Shown piece after piece: positions 25,432-34,890 of a stretch of 64,000 nt of DNA; the stretch's first letter is position 1, and each line of letters begins with the position of its first letter. This DNA is from G965213525 sp965213525 (GTDB lineage: Bacteria > Actinomycetota > Acidimicrobiia > Acidimicrobiales > Poriferisodalaceae): positions 2,728,001 through 2,792,000 of the forward strand of contig OZ243889.1 in assembly GCA_965213525.1 (NCBI GenBank), in the 5' to 3' direction. The notes beneath the pieces are model-generated. The model saw only the letters and a list, made by a program, of their open reading frames with translations. It was not told where the DNA came from and did no database searches. The translations under genes were made by a program, and so were the position numbers.

Positions 25432-25484
25432 CAGGTGCCCCAGTCTGGCTCGGGGGTGTCGCGCGCGTCGGCCGACCCCCGAGG

Positions 25485-27356
25485 TCAGCCCGTCGTCACG
25501 CCCTCGGGCTCACCCGCCAGGGTGCGGTGCAGGTCGGCGTAGAGGCCCCCGGCGTCGACGAGCTCGTCGTGGGTGCCCCGTTCGACGATCTCTCCCTCGC
25601 TCACCACCACGATCTCGTCCGCGGCGCGCACCGTCGACAGCCGGTGGGCGATCACCAGGGACGTCCGCCCCGTCAGGGCCTCGGCCAGCGCGTCCTGGAT
25701 GAGGGCCTCGTTCTCGGCGTCGAGGTGGCTGGTGGCCTCGTCGAGGATGACCACGCTCGGGTCCTTCAACAGCAACCGGGCGATGGCCAGGCGCTGCTTC
25801 TCGCCGCCCGACAGCCGGTACCCGCGCTCGCCGACCACCGTGTCGTAGCCGTCGGGCAGCGCAGCGATGACGTCGTGGATGCGGGCGGCCCGACACGCTC
25901 GCTCGATGTCGGCCGCGCTGGCCTCGGGGCGGGCGTAGGACAGGTTGGCCGCCACGGTCTCGTGGAACAGGTGAGCGTCTTGGGGTACGACGCCCACCGC
26001 TCGACGCAGCGACTCCTGGGTCAGGTCCCGCACGTCGTGGCCGTCGATGCGCACCTCGCCCGAGTCGACGTCGTACAGCCGGGTCACCAGCGAAGCGATC
26101 GTGGACTTGCCCGCCCCCGAGGGTCCGACGAGGGCCACCATGGATCCGGCGGGGGCGTGCAGGTCGACGCCGTGGAGGACCTCGTCGTCGCGCACGGTGA
26201 CAGCGTTGCGGGTGGTGATGACCGCCCCCTCGGCCGACGGGTAGGAGAACCGCACGTCACGCAGCTCGACCTCGCCGCGTGGGTCGGCCAGCTCGACGGC
26301 GCCGTCGCGGTCGTTGATCACCGTCGGCCGGTCGAGGACGTCGAAGACCCGCTCGAAGCTGACCAGCGCGGCCAACACGTCGATGCGGGCCGTGGTCAGG
26401 TTGGTCAGCGGGCCGTACAGGCGGGTCAGCAACAGGCTGAGCGTGACGATCGTGCCGACCTGCACCGAGCCCGAGATCACGAGCTGGGCGCCGACGATGA
26501 CCACGATGGCCACGCCGAGCTCGCCGACCAGGCCGAGTGACACCGAGATGATCTGGGTGGCCAGCGCGTTGCGGACACCGATGTCGCGCACCCGCCCGGC
26601 CCGCCCGCCGAACTCGGACGCCTCGGCGTCGTGGCGTCCGAACAGCTTGACGAGCACGGCGCCAGCGACCGAGAAGCGCTCGGTCATCAGCGTGTTCATC
26701 GAGGCGTTCAGCTCCATCGACTCACGGGTCAGGCGCTGGATCGTGCCGCCCATCCGCCGTGAGGGCACGAGGAACAGCGGCAGCAGCAGCAGTGACAGCG
26801 CGGTGAGGCGCCAGTCGAGGATCGACATGGTCACCAACGTCGAGATGCCGACGACGACGTTGGACACGACCTGGCCGAGGGTGCCGGTGACGGCGCGCTG
26901 GGCGCCGATGACGTCGTTGTTGAGCCGGGAGACCAAGGCCCCGGTCTCGGAGTGGGTGAAGAACGACACCGGCATCCGCTGCACGTGGTCGAACAGCGCC
27001 GAGCGCAGCGAGTAGATCAGGCCCTCCCCGACCCGGGACGAGAGCCACCGGCTGGCCAGGGCCACCACGGCCGAGGCGATCGCTGCGCCCACGAGGAAGG
27101 CGCCGGTGAGGTAGACCGCACCGCGCACGCCCTCAGCGAGATCGCCGCTGACGAGGTTGACGATGCGCCCGGTGAGCAGCGGGGGCACCAGGCCCAACAG
27201 GGCGGCGACCACGACGAGGGCGACGTAGACCCCGACGTGGCGGCGGTAGGGGCGAGCGAACCGCCACGCCCGCCGGGCGAGGTCGCGGTCGAGCTGACGC
27301 TGGCCGAGCTCGCCGGCGCGCGCCTGGGAGTGGATGAGGTGCCAGACGTCGGCCAT
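25485..27356 (-). CDS. ABC exporter, fused permease and ATPase
   Basis: A 623-residue half-transporter that would act as a dimer in the membrane. Six helices span about residues 40-340; the ATPase has Walker A GPSGAGKST, Q-loop, signature LSGGEKQRLAIARLLL, Walker B VVILDEAT and switch His in IAHRLSTVR. It resembles the B-type multidrug/lipid exporters; the cargo is unknown. The ATG at 27356 lies 8 bases after TAGCCT. The upstream operon ends 11 bases before, so it may also be read through. Confidence 0.93.
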   Translation of the reverse strand: MADVWHLIHSQARAGELGQRQLDRDLARRAWRFARPYRRHVGVYVALVVVAALLGLVPPLLTGRIVNLVSGDLAEGVRGAVYLTGAFLVGAAIASAVVALASRWLSSRVGEGLIYSLRSALFDHVQRMPVSFFTHSETGALVSRLNNDVIGAQRAVTGTLGQVVSNVVVGISTLVTMSILDWRLTALSLLLLPLFLVPSRRMGGTIQRLTRESMELNASMNTLMTERFSVAGAVLVKLFGRHDAEASEFGGRAGRVRDIGVRNALATQIISVSLGLVGELGVAIVVIVGAQLVISGSVQVGTIVTLSLLLTRLYGPLTNLTTARIDVLAALVSFERVFDVLDRPTVINDRDGAVELADPRGEVELRDVRFSYPSAEGAVITTRNAVTVRDDEVLHGVDLHAPAGSMVALVGPSGAGKSTIASLVTRLYDVDSGEVRIDGHDVRDLTQESLRRAVGVVPQDAHLFHETVAANLSYARPEASAADIERACRAARIHDVIAALPDGYDTVVGERGYRLSGGEKQRLAIARLLLKDPSVVILDEATSHLDAENEALIQDALAEALTGRTSLVIAHRLSTVRAADEIVVVSEGEIVERGTHDELVDAGGLYADLHRTLAGEPEGVTTG

Positions 27357-27364
27357 CGACGACG

Positions 27365-27370
27365 AGGCTA
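27365..27370 (-). promoter_or_regulatory. -10 hexamer TAGCCT, leaderless start of the ABC exporter gene
   Basis: TAGCCT ends 8 bases before the ATG at 27356; it overlaps the stop of the upstream transglutaminase gene. Confidence 0.5.
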
Positions 27371-29293
27371 CGGGAGCATCGGCGTGGCGCCCCCGGGGAC
27401 CCGGGTCGCTGCCACCTCGTCTCGCAGTCGGCCGAGGCGGGCGTCCAGGGCGTCGAGCTCCTCGGGCGTCGGGGCCGAGGCGCAGTACAGCAGCCGGTCG
27501 AGGGCGGCGGCGACCTCGGCGACCTCTCGTCCCGGGCCCCCGGCCTGCTCGGCCTCGAGGCGCCCGGCGGCGGCCGCTCCGAGCTGGAGGACCGTGGATG
27601 ACGCGGTGGCCGGCACCCCGAGCGCCGCGCAGAGCGCCTCGAACCTGGTGACCAGCTGCCCGGCGGCGACCTCTGACGGCGGCGTCGGTCGCTCCGGCCG
27701 ACGTCGCACCACCCGGTGCGCCCCGACCGCCACCGCCCCGGCCCCGCCGAGCACGGCGAGCACGGCGGCGAGTCGTCCAAGAGCTGCGCCCCGGGGGTTC
27801 TCGGCCGGGCCGACGGGCACGCCGGCGGTCGGGTCAAAGCCCACCCAACCCACGCCCTCGAAGTGGATCTCGGCCCAGGCGTGAGCGTCATCGGCGCGCA
27901 CGACCCACTCGCCACGGACGTCGTCTCGCTCGCCGGGGACGTAGCCGACCACGAGGCGGGCGGGGATGCCGAGCGAGCGGGCCATGGTCACCAACGCCGT
28001 GCCGATCTGCTCGCAGAACCCTCGGCCGCTCTCGAAGAGGAGGTGATCGACGGCCTCGGCGCCCCCGGGCAGCGATTCGATGTCGCGGGTGTAGGTGACG
28101 CGCTGTTCGATCTCGTCTTCGAGGGCGCGCACGGCGCCGAGGAGGTCGTCGGCGTCGGCGGTGACCCTGCGGGCCAGTGCGGCGACACGGTCGGTCACGT
28201 CGTCCTCTCGGGCGAGGGCCGCCAGGTCGGCCGGCAGCGAGTCGGGCACCGTCGTCCCGGCGAGCGTGGCGTCGTCGGTGCGTGGCCTGATGCTCGAGGC
28301 GTTGTAGATCTCACCGGGCGACAGGGTTCGCGAGGCAGCCACCGTGGCGTCTCCCCGGAAGCGTGCCGCGCCCGTGGCCAGATCGACCCGGATGGGGCGG
28401 TAGGCCGTCGGCACGCCTCCACCGACGGGCCGCACGACCGTCACCGCCTGGTGCACCTCGACGGCTCCTGGCCCGGGAGCGGCCACGGAGAGGTCGGCCA
28501 CCGTCGAGGCGAGGTCGGCCCAGGCGCGGCCGTCGTAGTCGGCATAGGTCGCCATCCGCCAGAACGTGGCCTCATCGGCGACGACGCGCAGGACGATGGC
28601 GTCGTCGAGGTCGACGGGGTCACCGACGTCGAGCCCCCCGTCGAAACCGGGGTGGTCGTTGGCGCCGGACGGCCCGGCGTCGCCTGACCCGGGGTCGGGG
28701 TCGGGGAGGGTCTCGTCCAGTCGGGGCACGAGCGGTCCGATCGCCTGGCCGAGCGGAACGACGGCCGCGGCGACGGCCACGACGAACACGGCCTGGCGGG
28801 CGGCCCTCTGGCGTCTGAGCCGTCGGGCGTCGTCGGTGGACGGGGCGTCTCGGCGGTGGGGATCGGGCGGTGCGGGGCCCTGTCCGGAGCGTCGGTCGAT
28901 GACCACGGCGCCCGACAACCCGACCACGACGGCGACGGCGACGACGGCGGGCTCGATCCTGTCACCCAGCGCCAACCCGATGCCGAGGACCGCCAGGGGC
29001 AGCGCAGGAGCGAGGGCGTGGCCGAGCCCGGGGACGGCCAACCCCAGCCCGACGGCCAACCCGACGCCGAGGCGACCGGCGACGCCGTCGATCACGCCCG
29101 GGACCGCCGAGGCGGCCAGGGCTGCAGCCGGGGCCAGCACCGCCGCCCTGGGCACGAGGTGTGACAGGGCGACGCCGGCGACCGCGGCGACGGGCAGCCC
29201 GGCGAGACCGATCGCCGACGTGTCCCCCAGCGCCACCGCCAGCACGAGGGCGGCGGCGGCGGCCACCGCTGCGACGGTCGCCCGGTGCCTCAC
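27368..29293 (-). CDS. Transglutaminase-like membrane protein (TgpA/DUF3488 type)
   Basis: 641 residues. About seven N-terminal helices (1-200), an extracytoplasmic transglutaminase core and one C-terminal helix followed by a cytoplasmic tail. The catalytic Cys is in RGFCEQIG, His in DAHAWAEIHFEGVGW and Asp in GFDPTAG. In MoxR/DUF58/TgpA clusters such proteins are thought to act on cell-surface proteins or peptides, but their substrates are largely unproven. It overlaps the DUF58 gene by 4 bases and belongs to that operon. Confidence 0.9.
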   Translation of the reverse strand: MRHRATVAAVAAAAALVLAVALGDTSAIGLAGLPVAAVAGVALSHLVPRAAVLAPAAALAASAVPGVIDGVAGRLGVGLAVGLGLAVPGLGHALAPALPLAVLGIGLALGDRIEPAVVAVAVVVGLSGAVVIDRRSGQGPAPPDPHRRDAPSTDDARRLRRQRAARQAVFVVAVAAAVVPLGQAIGPLVPRLDETLPDPDPGSGDAGPSGANDHPGFDGGLDVGDPVDLDDAIVLRVVADEATFWRMATYADYDGRAWADLASTVADLSVAAPGPGAVEVHQAVTVVRPVGGGVPTAYRPIRVDLATGAARFRGDATVAASRTLSPGEIYNASSIRPRTDDATLAGTTVPDSLPADLAALAREDDVTDRVAALARRVTADADDLLGAVRALEDEIEQRVTYTRDIESLPGGAEAVDHLLFESGRGFCEQIGTALVTMARSLGIPARLVVGYVPGERDDVRGEWVVRADDAHAWAEIHFEGVGWVGFDPTAGVPVGPAENPRGAALGRLAAVLAVLGGAGAVAVGAHRVVRRRPERPTPPSEVAAGQLVTRFEALCAALGVPATASSTVLQLGAAAAGRLEAEQAGGPGREVAEVAAALDRLLYCASAPTPEELDALDARLGRLRDEVAATRVPGGATPMLP

Positions 29294-30393
29294 CGGTCGG
29301 CTTCCCGTCGGTCGCCGAGCTCGTCAGACGGTGCGCCGTCGTGGGCCCAGCGCGCTCGGCGGTCACAGGCGATGTGGGGCCCAGGAGGGCGGGGCACCGG
29401 TCCGGCCACCAGACCGGCGAGGGCGCACGTGGCTGCCCGGGGGTCAGCGACGGTGAGCACCACCGCCTGTCCGAGGGGCGCGTCGCCGGCGTCGCGGACG
29501 CGCACCGTCCGGCGATCCGGGTCGAGGGTCTCCTCGGGGGCCACGACGTCACCGCCGCGACGCAGGTGCAGGCGCACGACCCGCCCGCTCTGCAGCACGG
29601 CCTCCACCGCCCCTCTCGCCACGCCCGCCGCTTGGCGCAGCGCCTCGGTGCGGTCGCCGGACGGCGCGACGAGCACGTCGACGGGCGCAGGGTCGACGGC
29701 GTCGCTCTGGCGGACCACCAGGCGTCCGGTGCGAGCGCTCGTCGGCCAGTGCACGTCGCGCAGCGGCTCGCCCGAGCGTCGCTCGCGCAGGCCACTCGGT
29801 TGATCCTGTGAGGTCGCTCCCCGGCGGGTCGCCTCGAGATCGGCGACGACGGCTGCGGCCTGTTCGACGCCAGGGGGCACGGCGTGGACGGGCTCGGCGA
29901 GGCGGACCGAGACGTGGCGCACCGCGGCTGCCAGCCCCAGCGGCCCGGTCACCGAGACGGTGGCCAGGACGAAGCGGTGCACCCCGAGGCCCGGAGCCCT
30001 CGACCACACGACGCGCTCGCCGGGGGCGACGATCGTGACCCCTGGCTGGTCGACCACCGACGTCATCACGACCCTGACGGCGTGACCGGCGGGCTCGGTG
30101 ACGCCCACCGTCGTGGCCAGCGGGCGGCCCGTGGTGGCGACGGTCGGAGCGGTGAGCTGCACCGTGGGCGCGCCCAGGCGGATGGCGGCGAGCACGCCGT
30201 CCAGCACCGCCAGGACGACAAGGACGATCATGACGCCGGTGGGGAGTCGGTCATGGGAGGCGAGGGCCGGCCGGGCGAGCAGCAGCGCCCCGACGGCCAA
30301 GACGACGCCGCCCGGCGTGGGGCGCGCCCGCAGCCGGCCGACAGCGACCGGCCCGGGGACCGTCTGCAGCCTGCGAGGCGGGATCCTCGTCAT
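29290..30393 (-). CDS. DUF58-domain protein
   Basis: 367 residues. Two N-terminal membrane helices (GGVVLAVGALLLARPALA and VMIVLVVLAVLDGVLAAI), then the DUF58 region with LRERRSGEPLRDVHWPTSAR, matching the R-x-G-D-x-x-R-x-I-H-W-x-x-S-A-R pattern of the family. DUF58 proteins pair with MoxR ATPases and transglutaminases; they are proposed adaptor or vWA-like parts of a chaperone system. The ATG at 30393 is used; the frame runs on upstream into the moxR gene but is not DUF58-like there. Middle gene of the operon. Confidence 0.88.
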   Translation of the reverse strand: MTRIPPRRLQTVPGPVAVGRLRARPTPGGVVLAVGALLLARPALASHDRLPTGVMIVLVVLAVLDGVLAAIRLGAPTVQLTAPTVATTGRPLATTVGVTEPAGHAVRVVMTSVVDQPGVTIVAPGERVVWSRAPGLGVHRFVLATVSVTGPLGLAAAVRHVSVRLAEPVHAVPPGVEQAAAVVADLEATRRGATSQDQPSGLRERRSGEPLRDVHWPTSARTGRLVVRQSDAVDPAPVDVLVAPSGDRTEALRQAAGVARGAVEAVLQSGRVVRLHLRRGGDVVAPEETLDPDRRTVRVRDAGDAPLGQAVVLTVADPRAATCALAGLVAGPVPRPPGPHIACDRRARWAHDGAPSDELGDRREADR

Positions 30394-30445
30394 CGCCGTG
30401 GCAACAGGTGGGGCGGACGGCGATCGCCTGGAGGCTGCGATCGGG

Positions 30446-31384
30446 TCACCTCGCCCCCCGGGGGACCGGGACGGCGTGGACCGCCGCCCGCACCAGATCG
30501 CTGGCCGCCTCGATCGGTTCGTCGTCGGCGCAGCAGCGATGGGCGAGCACCTCGGTGGCGACGTCGCGGACGTCATCGGGGCTGACGTGGGCGCGCCCGG
30601 CCAGCACCGCCCACCCCCGGGCGACGGCCTGCAACGTGAGCGGCGCCCGGGTGCTCAGGCGCCGGTGGGTCCGTACGGCGTCACAGACGTCGAGCACGTA
30701 GTCGACCACGGGGGCGGCCACCGGGAGGTGGGCGACGTGCTGGCGGAGGTGGTCGATCTCCTCGGGGGCGGCGACCGGAGCGAGGTCGTCGAGGTGGGCG
30801 ACGCCGCCGTCGCCGCGCAGCAGGCGCCGCTCGGTGTCTCGGTCGGCCGCTCCGAGGGTCAACGACACCCCGAAACGGTCGAGCTGGCCGGATCCCAGCG
30901 GGAACGTGCCGGCGGACCCGGCCGGGTTCATGGTTGCGATGACGAGGAACGGGTGGGGCAGGGCGTGTGAGGTGCCGTCGACGGTGACCTGGTGCTCGGC
31001 CATCGCCTCGAGCAGGGCGGATTGCGTGCGTGGAGACAGCCGGTTGACCTCGTCGACCAGGACGACGTTGGCGACGAGCGGTCCCGGCCGATAGGCCCAC
31101 ACCCCGCTGCGGGGGTCGACCAGGGTCACCCCGGTCAGGTCGCCCGGCAGGAGGTCGACGGTGCCCTGCACCCGTGACGCCGTGCCCCCGAGGGTGGCCG
31201 CGATCGCCCTGGCCAGGGTGGTCTTGCCGACCCCGGGGCGATCGTGGAGCAGCACGTGGGCGTCGGCGAGCGCTGCGGCGACGCACAGCCCGACGGCGCG
31301 CCCGTGGCCGAGAACGACCGCCCCGACCCGCTCGGCGAGACGGCGGGCGGTGTCGGTCGCCACGTGCGTGTCGAGCTCGGTCAA
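30446..31384 (-). CDS. MoxR-family AAA+ ATPase
   Basis: 312 residues. Walker A PGVGKTTLARA, Walker B VVLVDEVNRLSPRTQSALLEAM, sensor 1 VIATMNPAG and a C-terminal lid are intact. MoxR ATPases act as chaperones that mature protein complexes and typically head MoxR-DUF58-TgpA operons as here. No ATG or GTG precedes the conserved N-terminal helix closely; a TTG at 31384 has GAGAGG 5 bases upstream and gives MTELDTHVATDTARRLAERV. A GTG at 31363 is the alternative. Confidence 0.88.
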   Translation of the reverse strand: MTELDTHVATDTARRLAERVGAVVLGHGRAVGLCVAAALADAHVLLHDRPGVGKTTLARAIAATLGGTASRVQGTVDLLPGDLTGVTLVDPRSGVWAYRPGPLVANVVLVDEVNRLSPRTQSALLEAMAEHQVTVDGTSHALPHPFLVIATMNPAGSAGTFPLGSGQLDRFGVSLTLGAADRDTERRLLRGDGGVAHLDDLAPVAAPEEIDHLRQHVAHLPVAAPVVDYVLDVCDAVRTHRRLSTRAPLTLQAVARGWAVLAGRAHVSPDDVRDVATEVLAHRCCADDEPIEAASDLVRAAVHAVPVPRGAR

Positions 31385-31510
31385 CGTGGCCTCTCGAGGT
31401 GGGCGGTCCCGTCTGCGGGGCCCTGGGGAGCGGGCCGCCGCGGGGCGTCGAGGCCATGGTGCCTTGCGCTCTGGCCGTCCGCGTCGTCGACGTGGGCCAT
31501 GATCGCTGGG

Positions 31511-32149
31511 ATGCGGTTGGAATCGGTGCAGGTCGGCCAGGTCACGGTGCTCGAGGTCGGCGACCGGGCCGTGCGCACCGGCCACGACAAGCGGCCCGTC
31601 GAGGGCGCGCTGGTGACCCCGGCGGGCCTCACGGGCGACGCCGTCGTCGACACCCGCCATCACGGCGGTGCCGATCAGGCGCTCTACTGCTACGCCGCGG
31701 AGGATCTGGCCTGGTGGGCCGCCGAGCTCGGCGGGGCCCCACCGCCGGGCCGCTTCGGGGAGAACCTCACCGTGTCGTCCTTCGGCGGCGACCCGTGCAT
31801 CGGCGACCAGCTGCTCGTGGGCGACGACGTGGTCATCGAGCTGACGGGGCCCCGCATCCCGTGTGCCACGTTCGCCGCTCGGATGGGCGATCCGGGATGG
31901 GTGCGCCGCTTCCGGGACGCCCGCCGCCCAGGGTGCTACGCCCGTGTGCTCGCCGGTGGGGAGGTGCGGCCCGGTGACCGCATCGAGGTGCGTGCCGACG
32001 CCGCCGGGGTCACCGTGGTCGAGCTCTTCGACGCCCACTACGACCGCTCGACGTCGCCTGCGGTGCTGCGACGCCTGCTCGACACCCGTCTGGCCGAGCG
32101 GGCCCGCGCCGACATCGAGGGGCGCCTGGCCGGTTCAGCGGGCACCTGA
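31511..32149 (+). CDS. MOSC-domain protein (YiiM-like)
   Basis: 212 residues of the MOSC fold, related to the molybdenum-cofactor sulfurase C-terminus. VEGALVTPAGLTGDAVVDTRHHGG, FGENLTVSSF and TGPRIPCATFAARM (conserved Cys) are the YiiM-type landmarks, followed by a C-terminal 3-alpha extension. YiiM-type enzymes reduce N-hydroxylated compounds using Moco. The ATG at 31511 is chosen; CATGAT lies 7 bases upstream. It is divergent from the moxR operon, and the 126-base gap probably holds both promoters. Confidence 0.88.
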   Translation: MRLESVQVGQVTVLEVGDRAVRTGHDKRPVEGALVTPAGLTGDAVVDTRHHGGADQALYCYAAEDLAWWAAELGGAPPPGRFGENLTVSSFGGDPCIGDQLLVGDDVVIELTGPRIPCATFAARMGDPGWVRRFRDARRPGCYARVLAGGEVRPGDRIEVRADAAGVTVVELFDAHYDRSTSPAVLRRLLDTRLAERARADIEGRLAGSAGT

Positions 32150-32229
32150 GCCGGGCCACCGGGTCGTGACGGGGTGCCTCACCGTCGGCTGACCGAGGCG
32201 GGCCGCACCCGGCCCCGGCGTGGTCGAGA

Positions 32230-32320
32230 TGGCGGAGGGTGAGGGATTCGAACCCTCGGTGACGCGAAGCGCCACAACGGTTTTCGAGACCGCCCCATTC
32301 GTCCGCTCTGGCAACCCTCC
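32230..32320 (-). tRNA. tRNA-Ser (anticodon CGA)
   Basis: A class II tRNA with acceptor arms GGAGGGT (32314-32320) and ACCCTCC (32234-32240), a long variable arm, GTTCGAATCC T-loop and anticodon CGA at 32284-32286. A discriminator G is followed by an encoded CCA. Confidence 0.95.
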
Positions 32321-32365
32321 GTCGTCGACGCTACCGGACAGGGCACGTCCCGACCCACCGGGCCC

Positions 32366-32425
32366 AGGGTGTGTGCGAGCAGGGTGTGTGCGAGCAGGGT
32401 GTGTGCGAGCAGGGTGTGTGCGAGC
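32366..32425. repeat. Four perfect 15-bp tandem repeats between tRNA-Ser and tadA
   Basis: agggtgtgtgcgagc is repeated four times without a change and ends on the last base of the tadA stop codon. It lies in the 3' region of tadA and ahead of the tRNA on the same strand. Confidence 0.97.
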
Positions 32426-32874
32426 TACGGCCGGCGGTCGGCGAAGAACTCGCTCAGCAACGCCGAGCACTCGGCCGCCTGCACCTTCCAGGTCAACGAC
32501 AGCTGGTGGTTGAGCCGGGGGTCGTCACAGAGGTTGTACAACGAGCCGACGGCTCCAGCCAGCAGATCGGGCGCGCCCATGACGAGCCGGTCGACTCGGG
32601 CGCCGACCAGGGCGCCGGCGCACATCGGACACGGCTCGAGGGTGACCGCCACCGTGCAGCCGTCGAGGCGCCAGGTGCCGAGCGCCCGGGCGGCGGCGCG
32701 GATCGCCACGATCTCGGCGTGAGCGGTGGGGTCGGCGTCGACGACCCGCCGGTTGTGGCCACCGGCGATCACCTCGCCGTCTCGGGCGACCACGGCACCG
32801 ACGGGCACGTCCCCGTGGTCGGAGGCGAGGACCGCCTCGGCGAGTGCCGACGCCATCAGCTGGTCGTCGGTCAC
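32425..32874 (-). CDS. tadA: tRNA-specific adenosine-34 deaminase
   Basis: Converts the wobble adenosine of tRNA-Arg(ACG) to inosine. From the GTG at 32874 it has 149 residues. Zinc ligands and catalytic Glu are in HAEIVAIRAAARALG and LEPCPMCAGA; GGHNRR and RLVMGAPDLLAGAVGSLYNL are family blocks. The GTG is 7 bases after TAGCGT; the frame is open upstream to 32940 but that part is not family-like. It sits between two tRNA-Ser genes, a common actinobacterial order. Confidence 0.94.
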   Translation of the reverse strand: MTDDQLMASALAEAVLASDHGDVPVGAVVARDGEVIAGGHNRRVVDADPTAHAEIVAIRAAARALGTWRLDGCTVAVTLEPCPMCAGALVGARVDRLVMGAPDLLAGAVGSLYNLCDDPRLNHQLSLTWKVQAAECSALLSEFFADRRP

Positions 32875-32881
32875 GGCCCGC

Positions 32882-32887
32882 ACGCTA
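32882..32887 (-). promoter_or_regulatory. -10 hexamer TAGCGT, leaderless start of tadA
   Basis: TAGCGT ends 7 bases before the GTG at 32874. Confidence 0.55.
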
Positions 32888-32991
32888 GGCCGTCTGACCT
32901 GAGCCACCGTGGCGCCGGCGGGGTGTGGCGCCCATGACATCCCGACGTCAGGCGGCCGAGGGGGGACGGCCGAGGATGCCGCGGGAAGGCG

Positions 32992-34308
32992 TCAGGTCCA
33001 GAGGTCGAGCGAGGCGATCGGGGTGTCAGCGACCGCCTGGCGGAGGCGGTCGAGGCCGCCGGGATCGTCGCGCACGTAGTGGTCCAAGAAGGCGAGCGGA
33101 GCGGCCTGGCCGAGGTCGCTGCCGGGGATCCGCAACCCGTGGCCGATGCCGTCGAGGGTGATCATGGCCTTGGGACGGCCAGCACGCTCGAACGACGAGC
33201 GGGCCCATCCGTAGGGGATCACGGTGTCGTCGGTGCCGTTGATCATCAGCAGCGGGGGCCCCGAGGCGTGGTCGTAGCGACCCCAGGGGGCGGCAGCGAT
33301 CTTGGCGACGACGGCGTCGATGCGGGGGTCCAGGCAGCACCGCTGGTAGGTGGCGAGACCGATCATCCCGCCCATCGACGTGCCGATGTAGCCGATCCGC
33401 TCAGCGTCGATGACGCCGTCCAGCACCCCCACGCCGGCTGCGGAGGGCTCGGACAGCCGGGTGATGACGTGGCTGACGTCGCCGGCCATGGCTCCCCAGT
33501 CGAAGCGCCCGTCCCGGGGGAAGGTCGGACCGGCGACGACGTAGCCCTCTTCGACGAGGAAGCGGTGGGACTCGGCGGCCCCGGCGCCGTCGCCGGCCGA
33601 GCCGTGACCGACGACGACGAGCGGCCGCGCCTCGTCTGCGGCGACCGGGGCCCCCGGGCCCGAGGTCCCCGGGCGGCTCGGGTACAGCACGGTCGTGGGC
33701 AGCGTGCGTCCTCGCTCGGGGTCGTGCAGCACGACGTCGAGTCGTCCGACCCCGGCGTCGGCCGAGGGCCACGGTGCGGGGACCGGGGGTGTCGGCGGCG
33801 AGACCACGGCCCCCGGCGGCGACCCGGCGGTGAAGCGGACCCACGCATCGCTCTCGTCCGCTTGTCCGCCGGCGTCCACCGCCCGGACGATCACGACGTG
33901 ATAACCGGCAGCCGACGCGTCCCACGAGGTGCTCCAGGACGTGACGGCGCCTGTGGGTCGATCGAGCTCGGTCGGCAACCAGGCGAACTCGCCCCAGGTC
34001 CCGTCCGGGCGGGCCCACTCCCGGGTCTCGGTGCGTTGGACGGCGACGTCGACGCGGCGGATGCCATCTGGATCCGCCGCCTCGCCCGAGATCAACACCG
34101 TGGCGGGCGTCCACGCGTCGGGGGCGGGGGCCACGATCGTGACACGTGGCGCCGAGCCGACGACGCCGGTGTCGGTCGAGACCGCGGCCTCAGCCGACGA
34201 GGCGGCCGGGGCGACCAGGGCTGCGGCGAGCAGGGCTGCGGCGGCGATCAACGACAGAGCAGCGGCCACAGCACGGACGCGCCGCAGCCTCGGGGGGGTC
34301 GTGTTCAC
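32992..34308 (-). CDS. Secreted alpha/beta hydrolase with an N-terminal Ig-like domain
   Basis: 438 residues. An N-terminal signal peptide (basic start, then AVAAALSLIAAAALLAAALVAPAASSAEA in two halves) is followed by an Ig-like/fibronectin-like domain (VTIVAPAPDAWTPATVLISGEAADPDG through WVRFTAG, about 55-170). The hydrolase part has PLVVVGHGSAGDG, nucleophile GTSMGGMIG, Asp in GTDDTVIP and His in GIGHGL. Probably a secreted esterase or dienelactone-hydrolase-like enzyme. The GTG at 34308 has GGAG 6 bases before it; GTG/ATG at 34353 is possible but adds a poor leader. Confidence 0.83.
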   Translation of the reverse strand: MNTTPPRLRRVRAVAAALSLIAAAALLAAALVAPAASSAEAAVSTDTGVVGSAPRVTIVAPAPDAWTPATVLISGEAADPDGIRRVDVAVQRTETREWARPDGTWGEFAWLPTELDRPTGAVTSWSTSWDASAAGYHVVIVRAVDAGGQADESDAWVRFTAGSPPGAVVSPPTPPVPAPWPSADAGVGRLDVVLHDPERGRTLPTTVLYPSRPGTSGPGAPVAADEARPLVVVGHGSAGDGAGAAESHRFLVEEGYVVAGPTFPRDGRFDWGAMAGDVSHVITRLSEPSAAGVGVLDGVIDAERIGYIGTSMGGMIGLATYQRCCLDPRIDAVVAKIAAAPWGRYDHASGPPLLMINGTDDTVIPYGWARSSFERAGRPKAMITLDGIGHGLRIPGSDLGQAAPLAFLDHYVRDDPGGLDRLRQAVADTPIASLDLWT

Positions 34309-34481
34309 TGACGGCTCCGGCACGTGGGGGGCGACCTGGATCGTCCGAGGCACATCGGCCTGCGACGAGTCCGGGTGACTCGTCGACCGGGCGGGTAGCG
34401 ACTCGAGCGAAGTCGTTGCGATGTCGTGTCACCGTAGGGCGGGGCTCGCGATGCTCCGGCCGACGGCCGATGAACATCGTG

Positions 34482-34569
34482 TGGCGGAGGGAGTGGGATT
34501 CGAACCCACGGTGACTTGCGCCACACACGCTTTCCAAGCGTGCCGATTCGGCCGCTCTCGCATCCCTCC
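34482..34569 (-). tRNA. tRNA-Ser (anticodon GGA)
   Basis: Class II tRNA with acceptor GGAGGGA (34563-34569) pairing with 34486-34492, long variable arm, GTTCGAATCC T-loop and anticodon GGA at 34533-34535. Discriminator G and encoded CCA. Confidence 0.95.
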
Positions 34570-34665
34570 GGGGCCGTCGAGCGGCCGAGACGGCGAGGGT
34601 AGCGGTCGGCGGGCTGCGCGGCCGGGGCGCCAACGGTAGGGTCGGTACCTCTGGTCGCCCGACGT

Positions 34666-34767
34666 GGCGGCCGGGCCCCGTGCGACGGGTGGTCCGTGAA
34701 CCGGGTCAGGGCCGGGAGGCAGCAGCCCTCAGCGGAACCCTCGTGTGCCGCGGGTCGCCTGGCCGCC
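34666..34767 (+). ncRNA. ffs: Small bacterial SRP RNA (4.5S)
   Basis: RNA of the signal recognition particle, which with Ffh targets membrane and secreted proteins. The conserved core is plain: GTCAGG (34705-34710), a GGGA tetraloop stem within CCGGGAGG, AGCAG (34721-34725) and the TCGTGTGCCG segment on the 3' side. Terminal arms GGCGGCC and GGCCGCC pair, setting the ends at about 34666 and 34767. Its place between tRNA-Ser(GGA) and dnaX matches other actinobacteria. Exact ends are inferred from pairing. Confidence 0.92.
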
Positions 34768-34890
34768 TCGTGGGGCGGTCGGGGCGTCGACTCGGTCGTT
34801 GCGTCGGGTGATCCACCGGGTCGATCGTGGCGGTTCCGCTCGGTGGTGCGCTGCACCCGGTACCCCGGCGGCGCTGGGACGCCCGGCCCG

